A DNA stretch of 64,000 bases from Sphingobium sp. DEHP117 (GTDB lineage: Bacteria; Pseudomonadota; Alphaproteobacteria; Sphingomonadales; Sphingomonadaceae): the NCBI RefSeq assembly GCF_030867385.1, contig NZ_JAPFBJ010000001.1, positions 1,302,001 to 1,366,000 on the forward strand. Direction: 5' to 3'. The notes under the pieces were generated by a model. That model did not search any database. It was given only the letters and a program-made list of their open reading frames with translations, and had not been told where the DNA came from. The translations under genes were made by a program, and so were the position numbers. Shown here piece after piece: positions 1 through 11,909 of this stretch. Numbering within the stretch: the first letter of the stretch is position 1; every line of letters begins with the position of its first letter.

Positions 1-2219
1 TCCGGGGTGGTGCGCAGCGCGGCGGCGGTCGCCTTCAAGGCATCCTCCCGCTCGGTGAGCCAGAACCGCGCCGCCTCGCCGGTCAGCGCCTCGATGCGCC
101 TCACGCCGCTCGCCACCGCGCCTTCGCTGACGATCTTGAACAGCGCGATGTCGCCGAGCGCGCGCACATGCGTGCCGCCGCACAGTTCGGTCGAATAGCT
201 CGCCCCGCTGCTAACGCCGGTCGCTTCCTCCGTCGCATCGCCCATCGAGAGCACGCGCACCTCGTCGCCATATTTTTCGCCGAACAGCGCCATGGCGCCC
301 GCCGCGATGGCATCGTCCGGCGTCATCAGCCGTGTGGTGACAGAGCCGTTCGCGCGGATATGGGCGTTTACGTCCGCCTCGACCCTAGCGATCTGCGCGG
401 GCGTGAGCGCCTCGGGGTGCGAGAAGTCGAAGCGGAGCCGATCGGCCGTCACGAGGCTGCCCTTCTGCGTGACATGCGCGCCGAGAGCCTTGCGCAGCGC
501 GGCGTGCAGCAGGTGGGTGGCGCTGTGGTTGGCGCGGACGCGGTCCCGCCGCGCACCATCGACCGAGAGGTGCACGCTGTCACCCACGCCGAGCGCGCCC
601 GCCTCGATCCGGGCATGATGCGCATGGAGCCGACCAAGCGGCTTGGCCGTGTCGCTTACCGTTGCCGCGAAACCATTTGTTCCGCTGATGCGCCCGGCAT
701 CGCCGGTCTGGCCGCCGCTCTCGCCGTAAAAGGGAGTCTGGTTGGTGACGATGATGGCGTCTTCACCGGCCATCACACGATCGACGCGCTGGCCGTCACG
801 CACTATGGCCACCACCTGCCCCTCGCCGCTTGTCGCTTCATAGCCGATGAACTCGGTGGCGCCCGCTTCCTCGGCGATATCGTACCAGATCTCGTCTGAC
901 GCGCGCTCGCCCGAGCCTTTCCACGCGGCGCGGGCGGCGGCTTTCTGCTCAGCCATTGCGGCATCGAACCCGGCGCGGTCCACGCCGATGCCTTGGGCGC
1001 GCAGGGCGTCTTCGGTGAGGTCATAAGGGAAACCGAAGGTGTCGTAGAGGCGGAAGGCGGTGGCGCCCGGCAGCACATCGCCCGCCGCCATGCCCGCCGT
1101 CGCGTCATCCAGCAGCCGCAGGCCCTTGTCGAGCGTCTGGCGGAAGCGGGTTTCCTCGCGCAGCAGCGTTTCCTCGATCAGCGGTTGCGCGCGCAACAGC
1201 TCAGGGTACGCGCCGCTCATTTCCTTCACCAAAGACCCGACAAGGCGGTGCATCAGCGGCTCGGTTGTGCCGAGCAGATGGGCATGGCGCATGGCGCGGC
1301 GCATGATCCGCCGCAACACATAGCCGCGCCCTTCATTGGCCGGGAGCACGCCGTCGGCGATCAGGAAGCCCGACGAGCGCAGATGATCGGCGATGACGCG
1401 ATGGCTCGCCTTATGTGCGCCGGCGGTGTCGCTGTTCGTGAGCGCGCCGGACTCGGCGATCAGCGCGCGGAAGGTGTCCGTGTCGTAATTGTCGTGCACG
1501 CCCTGCATCACCGCGGCGATGCGCTCCAGCCCCATGCCGGTGTCGATGCTGGGGCGCGGCAGCGAGATGCGCGTGCCGTCCGCCTGCTGATCGAACTGCA
1601 TGAACACGAGGTTCCAGATCTCGACGAAACGGTCGCCATCCTCATCGGGCGATCCCGGAGGCCCGCCGGGGATATGTGCGCCGTGATCGAAGAAGATTTC
1701 GGAGCATGGGCCGCATGGACCGGTATCGCCCATAGACCAGAAATTGTCCGACGTTGCGATACGGATGATGCGGTCTTCTGGCAGGCCCGCGATCTTGCGC
1801 CAGTGGCCAAAGGCCTCGTCGTCGTCATGATAGACGGTGACGGTGAGGCGGTCGGGCGCGATACCCCATTCGCGCGTGATCAGCGTCCATGCATGGTGGA
1901 TCGCCTGCTCCTTGAAATAATCACCAAAGCTGAAATTGCCCAGCATCTCAAAGAAAGTATGGTGGCGCGCGGTATAGCCGACATTGTCCAGATCGTTATG
2001 CTTGCCGCCCGCACGGACGCATTTTTGCGATGAAGTGGCGGTCTTGTAGGGCCGCGTCTCAAGGCCGGTGAAGACATTCTTGAACGGCACCATCCCCGCG
2101 TTGGTGAACATGAGCGTCGGGTCGTTGTGCGGCACCAGCGGCGCCGACGGTACGGACGTGTGCCCCTGCCCGGCAAAATAATCGAGAAAGGAGCGGCGGA
2201 TGTCGTTGGTCGATGTCAT
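1..2219 (-). CDS. alaS: Alanyl-tRNA synthetase, 3' end cut by window
   Basis: Charges tRNA-Ala with alanine in the cytosol and edits mischarged Ser/Gly. The frame opens at ATG 2219 with [15 protein letters not shown], typical of the family, and runs off the left edge after about 739 codons, so roughly the last 140 residues (C-terminal DHHA1/oligomerisation part of a usual ~880-residue enzyme) lie outside. The class II aminoacylation core comes first ([44 protein letters not shown]). The zinc-binding editing motifs are intact: HSATH near residue 562 and CGGTH near residue 679. No frameshift is seen. It is transcribed away from recA in the same direction, with a gap of about 147 bases after the recA stop. 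Confidence 0.97.
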   Translation of the reverse strand, partial: MTSTNDIRRSFLDYFAGQGHTSVPSAPLVPHNDPTLMFTNAGMVPFKNVFTGLETRPYKTATSSQKCVRAGGKHNDLDNVGYTARHHTFFEMLGNFSFGDYFKEQAIHHAWTLITREWGIAPDRLTVTVYHDDDEAFGHWRKIAGLPEDRIIRIATSDNFWSMGDTGPCGPCSEIFFDHGAHIPGGPPGSPDEDGDRFVEIWNLVFMQFDQQADGTRISLPRPSIDTGMGLERIAAVMQGVHDNYDTDTFRALIAESGALTNSDTAGAHKASHRVIADHLRSSGFLIADGVLPANEGRGYVLRRIMRRAMRHAHLLGTTEPLMHRLVGSLVKEMSGAYPELLRAQPLIEETLLREETRFRQTLDKGLRLLDDATAGMAAGDVLPGATAFRLYDTFGFPYDLTEDALRAQGIGVDRAGFDAAMAEQKAAARAAWKGSGERASDEIWYDIAEEAGATEFIGYEATSGEGQVVAIVRDGQRVDRVMAGEDAIIVTNQTPFYGESGGQTGDAGRISGTNGFAATVSDTAKPLGRLHAHHARIEAGALGVGDSVHLSVDGARRDRVRANHSATHLLHAALRKALGAHVTQKGSLVTADRLRFDFSHPEALTPAQIARVEADVNAHIRANGSVTTRLMTPDDAIAAGAMALFGEKYGDEVRVLSMGDATEEATGVSSGASYSTELCGGTHVRALGDIALFKIVSEGAVASGVRRIEALTGEAARFWLTEREDALKATAAALRTTP

Positions 2220-2366
2220 AAGCTGAGCGATTAGGCGAGCGCAAAGGCGGAGACAAGCGCCAAATCAGCCCTCGCCTCCGCCCTGCTTTTTCCGGTTTCA
2301 TCGTGTTCGGCCATCGGGCCAGCGCATTTACGCTAGCCTGGGTGGGCCGGATACCCAAACTCCGGC

Positions 2367-3443
<1,077 letters not shown>

Positions 3444-3512
3444 GGGCCTGTCTCCTGCCAAGTGCAACCGGGATTGCGGGTAGGAGGCCTATGTATTCGA
3501 TTTGTTCTCATA

Positions 3513-3527
3513 GAACAAGAGGGGAAC
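3513..3527 (-). promoter_or_regulatory. LexA (SOS) box upstream of recA
   Basis: Read on the minus strand this is GTTCCCCTCTTGTTC, an exact match to the alphaproteobacterial LexA direct repeat GTTC-N7-GTTC. It lies in the short gap between the upstream receiver gene and recA. An overlapping inverted pair GTTC-N5-GAAC (3504-3516) shares one half-site. The match and position are seen; the regulation is inferred. Confidence 0.85.
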
Positions 3528-3535
3528 ATAAATTT

Positions 3536-3919
3536 TCAGGCGGGGTCGAAAAACCCGGCAAGAAGATCGGTCAGGGCGCTGATGGTGTAGGGTTTGTGCA
3601 GCATGGCGCATCGCGCATAGCGCGGGGGAAGCGAGGAAATCGATCCGCCGGAACTGAGGATGATCGGTACGCCCATCTCGGCCAGCCTGTCCGCAACCGG
3701 CCAGACTTCCTCCTCACCCAGATGACAATCGAGAATGGCGAGATCGATGGCGCCGCCCTTCTCGCCGATCAGCGCGTTCGCCTCATCCAAACTTGTCGCC
3801 ACGCCACACAGGCTGTGGCCGAGCGCCTGCAGATATTCCTCCAGCATCATGGCGATGATTGCCTCGTCTTCCACCACGAGGATCGAACGACTGGCAGTAG
3901 CAGGGGCGGGAACATCCAT
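3536..3919 (-). CDS. Single-domain response-regulator receiver protein
   Basis: A 127-residue protein that is nothing but a CheY-like receiver. It shows the acidic pocket (ILVVEDEAII), the phospho-acceptor Asp in AILDCHLG, a Ser-Ser-Gly switch segment (PIILSSGG) and the conserved Lys in LHKPYT. No output domain follows, so it would act by phosphotransfer or protein contact. ATG 3919 (MDVPAPA) is preferred; upstream codons in the same frame lack receiver similarity. It lies between cckA (gap ~96 bases) and recA on the same strand. The cognate kinase is unknown; proximity to cckA is suggestive only. Confidence 0.85.
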   Translation of the reverse strand: MDVPAPATASRSILVVEDEAIIAMMLEEYLQALGHSLCGVATSLDEANALIGEKGGAIDLAILDCHLGEEEVWPVADRLAEMGVPIILSSGGSISSLPPRYARCAMLHKPYTISALTDLLAGFFDPA

Positions 3920-4015
3920 GAAAATACCGTAACTTACCCCAGAGTGCAGGCGGCGGATGCTGACGCACGGTTGGGTGCGGCGCAAGCGAAATCCGAACAA
4001 TCCATCGCGCCCCTG

Positions 4016-6439
4016 CTACGCCCCGGCATGATTTTCGGCTGCTCTGGCAAAGCATTCCGACACCGCTTCCGAAAGCTGGGCGACGGAAAAGGGCTTGGGC
4101 AGGAACGAGACATTCTCCATGTCGATCGATTTACGAAGCTGTTCTTCGGCATAGCCCGACATGAACAGCACCGGCAGATCGGGCCGGGCGGCACGCGCCT
4201 GACGCACCATCGCCGGGCCATCCATGTTGGGCATGACAACATCCGAGATCAGCAGATCGACCTGCCCCAGCTCCGCCAGCCGCTCCAGCCCCTGCTCCCC
4301 GTCCGATGCGGTGTGAACGGTATAGCCCTGCCGGGCAAGCGCACGCTCCGCCACCGCGCGCACCATATCTTCATCCTCCACAAGCAGGATGGTGCCCGTG
4401 CCCCAATTGCCCCTGCTCGGCGGCGCCGATTTGATCGATGCCGGTTCCTTTTCCTCCACCCCGGCGGTGTGGACGGGCAGATAGACGGTAAAGCTCGTCC
4501 CCCGCCCCGGCTCCGACTCCGCAAAGATATAGCCGCCCGATTGTTTGACGATGCCATAGACGGTGGAGAGGCCGAGCCCCGTGCCCTTGCCGACCTCCTT
4601 GGTGGTGAAGAACGGCTCGAAGATCTTGGGCAGGATTTCGGGCGGAATGCCGTTTCCGGTGTCGGAGATGCGCAGGCCGGTATAGTCGGCAGCGGGCAGC
4701 ACGGTGGAGCGCATCTCACGCGCCTGGCCTGCGGTGACGGAAAAGGTCTGGATCGACACCGTACCGCCATCGGGCATCGCATCACGCGCGTTGACGGCGA
4801 GGTTGACGATCACCTGCTCGATCTGGCCGGGGTCGGCCCGGACATGGCCGAGGTTGCGGCCGTGCGTCACCTCGAGCCGCACATTCTCGCCGATCAGGCG
4901 CTTGAGCAGGCTGGATACATCCGACACGATATCCGGCAACTGGATCACCTGCGGGCGCAGGGTCTGCTGGCGCGAGAAGGCGAGCAGCTGGCGCGTCAGG
5001 CTCGCGGCGCGGTTCGAGTTGGACTTGACGTGCTGGATGTCGTCATAGTCGCTGTCTCCCGGCGTATGGCGCATCAGCATCAGGTCGCAATGGCCGATGA
5101 TCGCCGTGAGGATGTTGTTGAAATCATGCGCGACGCCGCCCGCGAGCTGGCCTACTGCCTGCATCTTGGTCGCCTGCGCGACCTGCCGCTTGAGGCGGCC
5201 TTCCTCGTTATCGTCCTTGAGCGTAAGCATGACGGCGGCCTCGCCCAGCCCGCGCACACCCGCGAGGCTGAAGGCGACCGGCTCCTCGGGCTGGTTGCGC
5301 AGGCGCACCGCTATGTCTCCCGACATCTGCGGGCCGACAGCATAGCGCCGCACCGCCGAAGCCAATGCCGCCTGATCCTCCGCCACGACGAGATCGCCGG
5401 GATAGGTGGGCTTCTGCCCATCGGGAACATTGGCGGCGCGGGCGAATACATTGTTGAGGAACAGCAGCCTGCCGTCCCGGTCCGCCATGGCGATGCCGAA
5501 GGGCAGCAGCGCCATCAGCCCCTGCAGATAAGATAGCGACGAGCCGCCCAGCGTGGCATCGCCCGGCTGATCGACCAGCAGGATCAGCGCGGGGCCATCT
5601 GGCTGGTCGTTCTTCAGCAGCACGCGGAAGACAGCGACGGGAAGCGTCGACATCGCCTCACGCTCGAAGAAGATGCGGCCTTGATCGTCGCGCCGGAAGA
5701 ACTCCGCGAAGTCGCGCCCGTTAAGCTCCGCGTCGGCCCGGCCCAGCGCGCGCATCAGGAAGGCGTCATTGGTGCTGCGGATCCGCCCTTCCGAGCCGAT
5801 GATTGCCGCCATGATGCCGGCATCACCCAGCTGCGCACCGACCTCGCCGGAGATCATGCGGCCGAAATCTTCCATCACGCTCGATTGGCGGACGGGCTGG
5901 AAATGCCAGATCAGATAGTCGTCGGCCCTGCCGGTGCGCGCGACATGTGCTTCCAGCCGCAACGCGCCGTGGGCGAGGCCATCACATCGCCCCTCCCCGT
6001 CGCTCGCGGCGAGCCGCCCGGCCTGCACGAGCGCCACCACCTGATCCGCCGCGAACGGCAGCGCCGAGGGGGCGGGCCAGCCGGGGAACCATTCGCCATA
6101 CAGGTCGCTCGCGCAGACGAGCTTGCCTGCCTGATCCGTAACCGCCAGGCCCATGCCCGCGCTGTTCGCCGCCGCGCGGACAATCGACCAGTCCGGCGGC
6201 AATTCGCGGGTGGCGATTATTGCGGGTTCGGCGGGGCGCACCGCATAGGCAAGGCCCGCCAGCCCAATCACCGCCGCCGCAAAGCCCGAGGCGATGATCC
6301 AGTCTCCCAGCGCCGCGAACACCAGCACCGCGCTCAGCACGGCAGCGGCCAGCAGGAGCGGCAAGGCATAGCGCCGGTCCGGCTCCGCCGTCAGAGCGAG
6401 AATATCCTGTTTATAGCTGCTTCCCTGCGCCGCAGACAT
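4016..6439 (-). CDS. cckA: Hybrid sensor histidine kinase CckA
   Basis: An 807-residue membrane kinase resembling the alphaproteobacterial cell-cycle kinase CckA, which feeds phosphate through ChpT to CtrA and CpdR. Two membrane helices lie at about residues 24-67, followed by PAS-like regions (about 140-400). The HisKA segment [14 protein letters not shown] has phospho-acceptor His near 438. The HATPase motifs are [23 protein letters not shown] and [20 protein letters not shown]. The C-terminal receiver has Asp near 733 in [13 protein letters not shown]. The HDFNNIL form of the H-box and the fused receiver are typical of CckA. No neighbouring chpT or ctrA is present. Confidence 0.9.
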   Translation of the reverse strand: MSAAQGSSYKQDILALTAEPDRRYALPLLLAAAVLSAVLVFAALGDWIIASGFAAAVIGLAGLAYAVRPAEPAIIATRELPPDWSIVRAAANSAGMGLAVTDQAGKLVCASDLYGEWFPGWPAPSALPFAADQVVALVQAGRLAASDGEGRCDGLAHGALRLEAHVARTGRADDYLIWHFQPVRQSSVMEDFGRMISGEVGAQLGDAGIMAAIIGSEGRIRSTNDAFLMRALGRADAELNGRDFAEFFRRDDQGRIFFEREAMSTLPVAVFRVLLKNDQPDGPALILLVDQPGDATLGGSSLSYLQGLMALLPFGIAMADRDGRLLFLNNVFARAANVPDGQKPTYPGDLVVAEDQAALASAVRRYAVGPQMSGDIAVRLRNQPEEPVAFSLAGVRGLGEAAVMLTLKDDNEEGRLKRQVAQATKMQAVGQLAGGVAHDFNNILTAIIGHCDLMLMRHTPGDSDYDDIQHVKSNSNRAASLTRQLLAFSRQQTLRPQVIQLPDIVSDVSSLLKRLIGENVRLEVTHGRNLGHVRADPGQIEQVIVNLAVNARDAMPDGGTVSIQTFSVTAGQAREMRSTVLPAADYTGLRISDTGNGIPPEILPKIFEPFFTTKEVGKGTGLGLSTVYGIVKQSGGYIFAESEPGRGTSFTVYLPVHTAGVEEKEPASIKSAPPSRGNWGTGTILLVEDEDMVRAVAERALARQGYTVHTASDGEQGLERLAELGQVDLLISDVVMPNMDGPAMVRQARAARPDLPVLFMSGYAEEQLRKSIDMENVSFLPKPFSVAQLSEAVSECFARAAENHAGA

Positions 6440-6552
6440 GGCGGTTTTACGTCCTTATCGTCCCGTGCGGATGGTGTTGGGCCGTCATAGTAGCAAAGTG
6501 CCCGGCGCGATGAAGCAGAAAATGACGAAGGTGGTTGGTGGCGGCGCCAGCT

Positions 6553-7098
6553 TCACTCGCCGCGCCGCGCTTTCCACTTGCGCCAGAGATGTTGACGCCA
6601 CACCCAGTCTGCCAGGAAATATCCGACTATCGCAGCGACGATGGAGATGAGCGCCAGCCCGAAGATCATCGCCGGCGCCGCCTCGGACACCAGCCACTGC
6701 ATCCAGCGCGCCGCGCCCGCATGTTCGTTCACCAGTGCCATGAACTGCGCGATCTCGGACGAGCGCCCCAGCGCCAGATTGCCGACATAGACCGACGCCC
6801 ACAATATGAGCGGTGTGGTTGCCGGATTGCTCAAGAAAGTCATCGCCGCCGCCAGCGGGATGTTCGCACGGAACGGCAGCGCGAGAAACGCCGCGCCCGC
6901 GATCTGCAGCCCGGGGATCATCAGGAAGATGCCGACGAGCAGGCCCAACGCCACGCCGCGCGGCACCGAGCGACGGGTGAAACGCCAAAGTTCCGGGGCG
7001 AGTACACGATGCGCGATTGGCGCGAGGATGCGGCTGTTTTCGAACACCTCGCGGCGCGGCGCATGCACATGCCACCAGCGGGTAAGCCGGTTCTGCAT
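6553..7098 (-). CDS. DUF2062 family membrane protein
   Basis: A 181-residue integral membrane protein with the DUF2062 signature: RRSVPRGVALGLLVGIF, then AALPFRANIPLAA-type and FLSNPATTPLIL motifs, and two or three further hydrophobic helices ending in a basic tail (WRKWKARRGE). Molecular function is not established for the family. ATG 7098 (MQNRLTRWW) overlaps the smpB stop by one base (TGATG), so the two are translationally coupled. Longer starts in the same frame would run into smpB. Confidence 0.85.
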   Translation of the reverse strand: MQNRLTRWWHVHAPRREVFENSRILAPIAHRVLAPELWRFTRRSVPRGVALGLLVGIFLMIPGLQIAGAAFLALPFRANIPLAAAMTFLSNPATTPLILWASVYVGNLALGRSSEIAQFMALVNEHAGAARWMQWLVSEAAPAMIFGLALISIVAAIVGYFLADWVWRQHLWRKWKARRGE

Positions 7099-7580
7099 CA
7101 GCCATGCTCCTTGAGCAGGCGGCCCTGCTCGCGCTTCCACTCGCGCTCCTTGGTCGTCTCGCGCTTGTCTGCGGCGTTCTTGCCCTTGGCGAGCGCCAGC
7201 TCGACCTTGGCGCGCCCTTGACCGTTGAAATAGATCGACAGCGGCACCAGCGTCATGCCCTTGCGCGCCACCGCGCCATGCAGCTTGGCGATCTCGCGCT
7301 GGTGCAACAGCAGTTTGCGCGGGCGCTTCGGCTCGTGATTATAGCGGTTGCCGTGGCTGAACTCCGGGATGTTGCTGTTGACGAGCCAGACCTGCTCGTC
7401 CTTCACCTCGGCATAGCTCTCAGCGATCGAGCCTTCGCCGAAACGCAGCGATTTTACCTCGGTGCCCTGCAGGACAATGCCGGCCTCGAACACCTCGTCA
7501 ATCGCATAGTCAAAGCGCGCGCGCCGGTTCTCGGCGACGGTCTTGACCTTTTTGAAGGCTTCGGGGCGGGGGCGGGCCAT
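7098..7580 (-). CDS. smpB: SsrA-binding protein SmpB
   Basis: Binds tmRNA and delivers it to stalled ribosomes for trans-translation. The 160-residue product has the family core: [29 protein letters not shown], the oligonucleotide-binding-fold segment [14 protein letters not shown], and the basic C-terminal tail KREWKREQ-type that folds in the ribosome. The frame is open for another 100 codons upstream, but ATG 7580 ([11 protein letters not shown]) gives the normal length. The gene lies between dapA and the DUF2062 gene, all on the minus strand, a common alphaproteobacterial arrangement. Confidence 0.96.
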   Translation of the reverse strand: MARPRPEAFKKVKTVAENRRARFDYAIDEVFEAGIVLQGTEVKSLRFGEGSIAESYAEVKDEQVWLVNSNIPEFSHGNRYNHEPKRPRKLLLHQREIAKLHGAVARKGMTLVPLSIYFNGQGRAKVELALAKGKNAADKRETTKEREWKREQGRLLKEHG

Positions 7581-7623
7581 GATGATCTGTTGTCCTGCGG
7601 CGGATATGGGGACGAAGCCGCCC

Positions 7624-8502
7624 CTAGACCAGACCCGCGATTTCCAGCGCGCGGTCGACTGCTGCCTGACTTGCGGCGCTGGGCCAGGTGATGGGCAGGC
7701 GAACATCGGTAGGCATCTCCGGGCGAATACGCGAGAGCGCATATTTAGTTGGCCCCGGTGAAGAATCGCTGAACAAGGCGTCATGCAGCGGATATAATTT
7801 GTCCTGAATTTCCAGAGCCCTGTCCCACTCGCCAGCGGCCATGGCAGCCTGAAACTCGGCGCACAGGCGCGGCGCCACATTGGCGGTCACGGAAATGCAG
7901 CCAACGCCGCCCATGGCGTTGAAGCCCAAAGCGGTTTCATCGTTGCCCGAAAGCTGGATGAAACCCTTGCCACAGGCGAGGCGCTGCGCCGTAACCCGGC
8001 CCAGATTGCCGGTGGCATCCTTGATACCGATGATCGTCTGATATTCCTCGGTCAGCCGGTGCATTACCGGCACGCCGATGTCGGTAATGGTGCGCCCCGG
8101 CACGTTGTAGAGGATGATAGGCAGATTGCAGCGCTGCGCCAGGTAGGCGAAGTGCTGATAGACGCCCTCCTGATTCGGCTTGTTGTAATAAGGCGCGACA
8201 ACGAGCGCCGCATCGGCGCCCGCCGCCTGGGCCGCGAACATATGCTCCAGCGCGATACGCGTGTCGTTGGATCCGCAACCCGCAATCACAGGCACGCGCC
8301 CGGCCGCCTGCTCCACGCAGATCGCGATGACGCGGTTATGTTCCTCCACCGTCATCGTCGCGCTTTCGCCGGTAGTGCCGCAAGGCACCAGCGCACTGCT
8401 GCCTTCCGCGATCTGCCAGTCGACAAACGTGCGGAAAACCGCTTCATCGAGCGATCCATCCCGGAAGAATGTGACGAGTGCCGGTATCGAGCCGGAAAAC
8501 AT
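7624..8502 (-). CDS. dapA: 4-hydroxy-tetrahydrodipicolinate synthase DapA
   Basis: Condenses pyruvate with aspartate semialdehyde in the first committed step to lysine and meso-diaminopimelate. The 292-residue TIM barrel shows GTTGESATM, the YNVPGRT tyrosine motif and the Schiff-base lysine in GIKDATGNL (near residue 161). ATG 8502 ([11 protein letters not shown]) follows AAGGAG with 9-base spacing, which decides it over the in-frame ATG six codons upstream. It lies 43 bases before smpB on the same strand and diverges from the lytic transglycosylase gene. Confidence 0.96.
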   Translation of the reverse strand: MFSGSIPALVTFFRDGSLDEAVFRTFVDWQIAEGSSALVPCGTTGESATMTVEEHNRVIAICVEQAAGRVPVIAGCGSNDTRIALEHMFAAQAAGADAALVVAPYYNKPNQEGVYQHFAYLAQRCNLPIILYNVPGRTITDIGVPVMHRLTEEYQTIIGIKDATGNLGRVTAQRLACGKGFIQLSGNDETALGFNAMGGVGCISVTANVAPRLCAEFQAAMAAGEWDRALEIQDKLYPLHDALFSDSSPGPTKYALSRIRPEMPTDVRLPITWPSAASQAAVDRALEIAGLV

Positions 8503-8593
8503 GCGAAAAAACTCCTTCAAACATGCCGTTCATCGCGGCATAATCATCGCCATGCCATACTCACGCAAATCGGATCGGGCAACACACCGGAAC

Positions 8594-10657
8594 ATGAGCG
8601 AGACTATGCGTCACACCACTGTATATCGGCGACTGATGGCTACTGGCACGCTGCTGATCGCGTCGGTCGCGGTGGCGCAAATCAGCGGGCCGCGCAAGGA
8701 AATTGTGCAGCCGATCCCGCCCGGCGCCTCCGCCGCGCTGCCACAAGGCTCGCCCGATTGGCCGACGGCGAGCGCCCGCGCGGTGCAGACGGGCGATGCC
8801 GCCATTCTCGCGGATGTCGACGAGTGGAAGCGCCTCCAGCAAAGCGATGGCTGGGGCTATGCGGCCTATTCCCGCTTTCTTTTGACCCACCCCGATTGGC
8901 CGGGCGAAAGCCGGATGCGCGGGCTGGCCGAACGGGGCATCACGCCGCTGACCCCCGCCAGCGAGGTCGTCGAATTCTTCAGCGCGTTTCCGCCGAGAAC
9001 CGCTACGGGCGGCGCGCGCCATGCGATGGCGCTGGAAGCAATCGGTCGAACCGCCGAGGCGCGTGTTGCCGCGCGCAATGCATGGCGCATGGGCGGAATG
9101 AGCCCGGAGGACGAGGCGCTGATACTCGGGCAGTTTGCGGCATCCCTTTCCGCCGACGACCATGACGTCCATGCCGATGCCGCGCTTTGGGCGCGCAATG
9201 CCGCTTCCGCCGAGCGCGCGCTGCCCTATGTCTCGCCACAGATGCGGTCCATCACGGCCGCGCGGATCGCGATGCAGCGCAATGCACCGGATGCGGGCGC
9301 GCTGATGCAGGCAGCCGATCCTTATGCGCGCGGCCATGCCGGCTATCTGGCCGACAAGGCGCAGTGGCTGGCGGCGAGCGGCAACGCGGTGCTGGCGCGC
9401 GACGTTCTTGCCGGGCGGCAGGCGCTCACCACCCGCCCCGCCAGCGTCGAGAAATGGTACGAGGTGCTGCTCCTTCACGCCCGCGCCGCTGCGAAAGACG
9501 GGCAGGCCAGCACGGCTTACAGCATCGCCAGCCGGATCGACGACGCCTATCCCGCCGGCACCGATGTAAGCGAGCGGCCGCTGGGCGAGCGCGACGACTA
9601 TACCAGCCTTGCCTGGCTGGCAGGCACGACGGCACTCGAGCAATTGGGCCGAGCTGCCGATGCGGGCGCGATGTTCCAGCGCTATGCCGCCGCCGCACGC
9701 TCGCCGCAGACGATGTCCAAGGGATATTACTGGGCCGGGCGCGCCGCACTCGCCGGGAAAGACACCGCTGGCAGCAACAAGTACTTCCAGCTTGCCGCCA
9801 GCTATCCCGACCAGTTTCATGGCCAGCTCGCACTGGAACGGCTGGGGCGGGCGGTCCCCGCCCCTCGCGCAGTGTTCGCCGCGCCGGTCAGCGCCAAGGA
9901 GCGCGCGGATTTCGAGGGTAGCGCGCTTGTGCGCGCCGCGCGCGCGCTGGGGCTTGCAGGGCGCTGGGCGGACCAGAGCTTTTTCCTGCGCGCGATTGCG
10001 GCCAATGTCACCACGGACTCGGAGCGGGCGCTCGCCATCGAGCTGGCCGAACGGATCGGCAGGCCTGATCTCGGCGTGATGGTGGGGCGAAAGGCCCGCG
10101 CTGATGGGAGCAGCGCCTACAATCTTGCCAGCTTTCCGAGCCTGCCTGTCCCGCCAGAGCATCAGGCCAACTGGACGATGATCCACGCGATCGCCCGGCA
10201 GGAGAGCCAGTTTGACAAGGCGGCCGTCAGCCGCGCCGATGCACGCGGGCTGATGCAGCTGATGCCCGGAACCGCGCGCGAAACGGCAGGCAAGATCGGC
10301 CTCGCCTACATGCCCACGAGCCTGACCAGCGACACTAACTATAACATGCAGCTGGGGAGCAGCTATTTCCAGCGCCTGCTCGATCGTTTTGGCGGCTGCC
10401 ATCCGCTCGCGATCGCCGCCTATAATGCGGGGCCGGGCAATGTGAACAAGTGGATCACCGCCAATGGCAACCCCTGCACCGGCGGCGGTGATATGGTCCG
10501 CTGGATCGAGGCGATACCCTTCTCTGAGACGCGCAATTATGTGCAACGCGTGCTGGAGAATGCGGTGGTCTATGACGCCTTGCGGGCACAGAAAGTCGGC
10601 GCCGCGATGCCGGTGGCGCCGCTGAGCCGCTATCTGGGCAAAACCGGCGCGGGCTGA
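8594..10657 (+). CDS. Soluble lytic murein transglycosylase
   Basis: Periplasmic enzyme that cleaves the MurNAc-GlcNAc bond of peptidoglycan with 1,6-anhydro product. The 687-residue protein starts with an export signal (basic region, then ATGTLLIASVAVAQ), has a long alpha-helical superhelical part with repeated Ala-rich helices, and a C-terminal SLT domain: ARQESQF with catalytic Glu near residue 537, then RADARGLMQLMPGTA, and AAYNAGPGNV. The start is uncertain: ATG 8594 and ATG 8606 are both possible and the Shine-Dalgarno is weak. Upstream codons in the same frame overlap the dapA leader and look non-coding. Confidence 0.93.
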   Translation: MSETMRHTTVYRRLMATGTLLIASVAVAQISGPRKEIVQPIPPGASAALPQGSPDWPTASARAVQTGDAAILADVDEWKRLQQSDGWGYAAYSRFLLTHPDWPGESRMRGLAERGITPLTPASEVVEFFSAFPPRTATGGARHAMALEAIGRTAEARVAARNAWRMGGMSPEDEALILGQFAASLSADDHDVHADAALWARNAASAERALPYVSPQMRSITAARIAMQRNAPDAGALMQAADPYARGHAGYLADKAQWLAASGNAVLARDVLAGRQALTTRPASVEKWYEVLLLHARAAAKDGQASTAYSIASRIDDAYPAGTDVSERPLGERDDYTSLAWLAGTTALEQLGRAADAGAMFQRYAAAARSPQTMSKGYYWAGRAALAGKDTAGSNKYFQLAASYPDQFHGQLALERLGRAVPAPRAVFAAPVSAKERADFEGSALVRAARALGLAGRWADQSFFLRAIAANVTTDSERALAIELAERIGRPDLGVMVGRKARADGSSAYNLASFPSLPVPPEHQANWTMIHAIARQESQFDKAAVSRADARGLMQLMPGTARETAGKIGLAYMPTSLTSDTNYNMQLGSSYFQRLLDRFGGCHPLAIAAYNAGPGNVNKWITANGNPCTGGGDMVRWIEAIPFSETRNYVQRVLENAVVYDALRAQKVGAAMPVAPLSRYLGKTGAG

Positions 10658-10670
10658 TACGCCTGCCGCC

Positions 10671-11153
10671 ATGCACGACAAGACCAACTACATCACCCCG
10701 CAAGGCTACGCCGCACTGCGTGCCGAATATGACCGACTGCTGGGCGAGGAACGCCCGAAGATCGTCGAGATCGTCAGCTGGGCAGCGGGTAATGGCGACC
10801 GCAGCGAAAATGGCGACTATCTCTATGGCCGCAAGCGCATGCGCGAGATCGACGGGCAGCTGCGGCGCCTGGCCAAGAAGATGCAGCATGCGCGGGTGAT
10901 CGATCCGGCGCAGCAGCCTGACAAGGCTCGCGTCTATTTCGGGGCTACCGTCACGGTGGCGGACGAAGACGACGTACGCCGAACGATCACCATAGTCGGC
11001 AATGACGAGACGGACGCCGCATCGGGGCGGATCGGCTGGGACGCCCCGCTGGCACGCGCGCTGCGCGGGGCGGCTGTGGGCGACGTGCGGCGGGTCAACC
11101 TGCCCGGCGGAGCGAAAGAGGTGGAGATAATGAAAATCGGCTACCCGACATAA
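10671..11153 (+). CDS. greB: Transcription elongation factor GreB
   Basis: Rescues backtracked RNA polymerase by stimulating cleavage of the nascent RNA. The 160-residue product has the N-terminal coiled coil with the acidic loop GDRSENGDYLYGRKRMREID, which matches GreB rather than GreA, and a C-terminal FKBP-like domain with GRIGWDAPLARALRGAAVGD. Length equals the usual GreB (about 158). It begins 13 bases after the transglycosylase stop, so the two may be co-transcribed. Confidence 0.93.
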   Translation: MHDKTNYITPQGYAALRAEYDRLLGEERPKIVEIVSWAAGNGDRSENGDYLYGRKRMREIDGQLRRLAKKMQHARVIDPAQQPDKARVYFGATVTVADEDDVRRTITIVGNDETDAASGRIGWDAPLARALRGAAVGDVRRVNLPGGAKEVEIMKIGYPT

Positions 11154-11207
11154 GCCGGATAGCCGATCCCTTGGTCACTTTTATGCGCGCGAAAAGCGCG
11201 TCTTCAA

Positions 11208-11909
11208 TCAGAAAGCGTAGCTGACCTTGGCAGTCTTGGCGCGACGGCTGCGCATCGCCATGCCAACGGCACCCATGCCCAGGATCATCATCGCCCAGGT
11301 GGCCGGCTCGGGAACGGCGCTGACAGTGATCTGACCGATCTTGAACGCATCAAACGTGCGATCCACGCCGCCAGCGGCGATCGCCCAGAACTTGCCGGTC
11401 TCGCCGTTGGTGGCAACGTTGCGCAGACCGGTGAAGTTGGCAGCGACTGGCGTGACGATCGATCCAGCGAGCGTAGCGGCGGTGTTGCCAAAGCTGAACA
11501 CGGCGTCAGCGTCCTTCACGGGCTGCTGAAAGATCGGATAGCCCTTCGAGGTGATGAACGCGCTGGTCAGGCTGACCGGCCGGCTGAATTGCAGGAGCAC
11601 GTAGTCCACGCCTGCATAGTTATCGACCGAGTTCTGGTCAGTCGCGGAGTTCTTGACACCGAGTCCTTCGGGGTAGTTGCCGAGCCAGGCAGCGCTGATC
11701 ACGTTGCCGACATTGCTCCAGCCCGAAGCCGTCACGCTGACGGTCGTCGAACCGCTGGTCGCCGAACGGGTGATCGTGTTGCCCGGCGTGCCATAGCTGT
11801 TCGAATTGTTGTTGCCCGCGAAGTTGTACACGTAAACGCCGGCGTGAGCCGAGCTGAGTGTAGCGGTGGCGAGTGCCGCCGCCGATACGATTTTGGCAAG
11901 TGCCCGCAT
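11208..11909 (-). CDS. PEP-CTERM sorting-signal protein
   Basis: A 233-residue exported protein. It has an N-terminal signal peptide (MRALAKIVSAAALATATLSS then AHA) and a C-terminal PEPxxWA-type PEP-CTERM tail: VPEPATWAMMILGMGAVGMA, followed by a basic RSRRAKT end. Such tails are processed by an exosortase (EpsH/XrtA type) and are linked to exopolysaccharide or biofilm matrix. The middle is Ser/Thr/Asn-rich with aromatic residues and no recognised catalytic motif. ATG 11909 is chosen for its AAGGGAG ribosome site and signal peptide; an upstream in-frame ATG at 12080 lacks both. No exosortase gene is in the window. Confidence 0.85.
   Translation of the reverse strand: MRALAKIVSAAALATATLSSAHAGVYVYNFAGNNNSNSYGTPGNTITRSATSGSTTVSVTASGWSNVGNVISAAWLGNYPEGLGVKNSATDQNSVDNYAGVDYVLLQFSRPVSLTSAFITSKGYPIFQQPVKDADAVFSFGNTAATLAGSIVTPVAANFTGLRNVATNGETGKFWAIAAGGVDRTFDAFKIGQITVSAVPEPATWAMMILGMGAVGMAMRSRRAKTAKVSYAF

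Noticed and set aside
8561..10687. 708-codon minus-strand frame across the lytic transglycosylase gene
   Set aside because: Antisense shadow; the plus-strand SLT domain and signal peptide are unambiguous.
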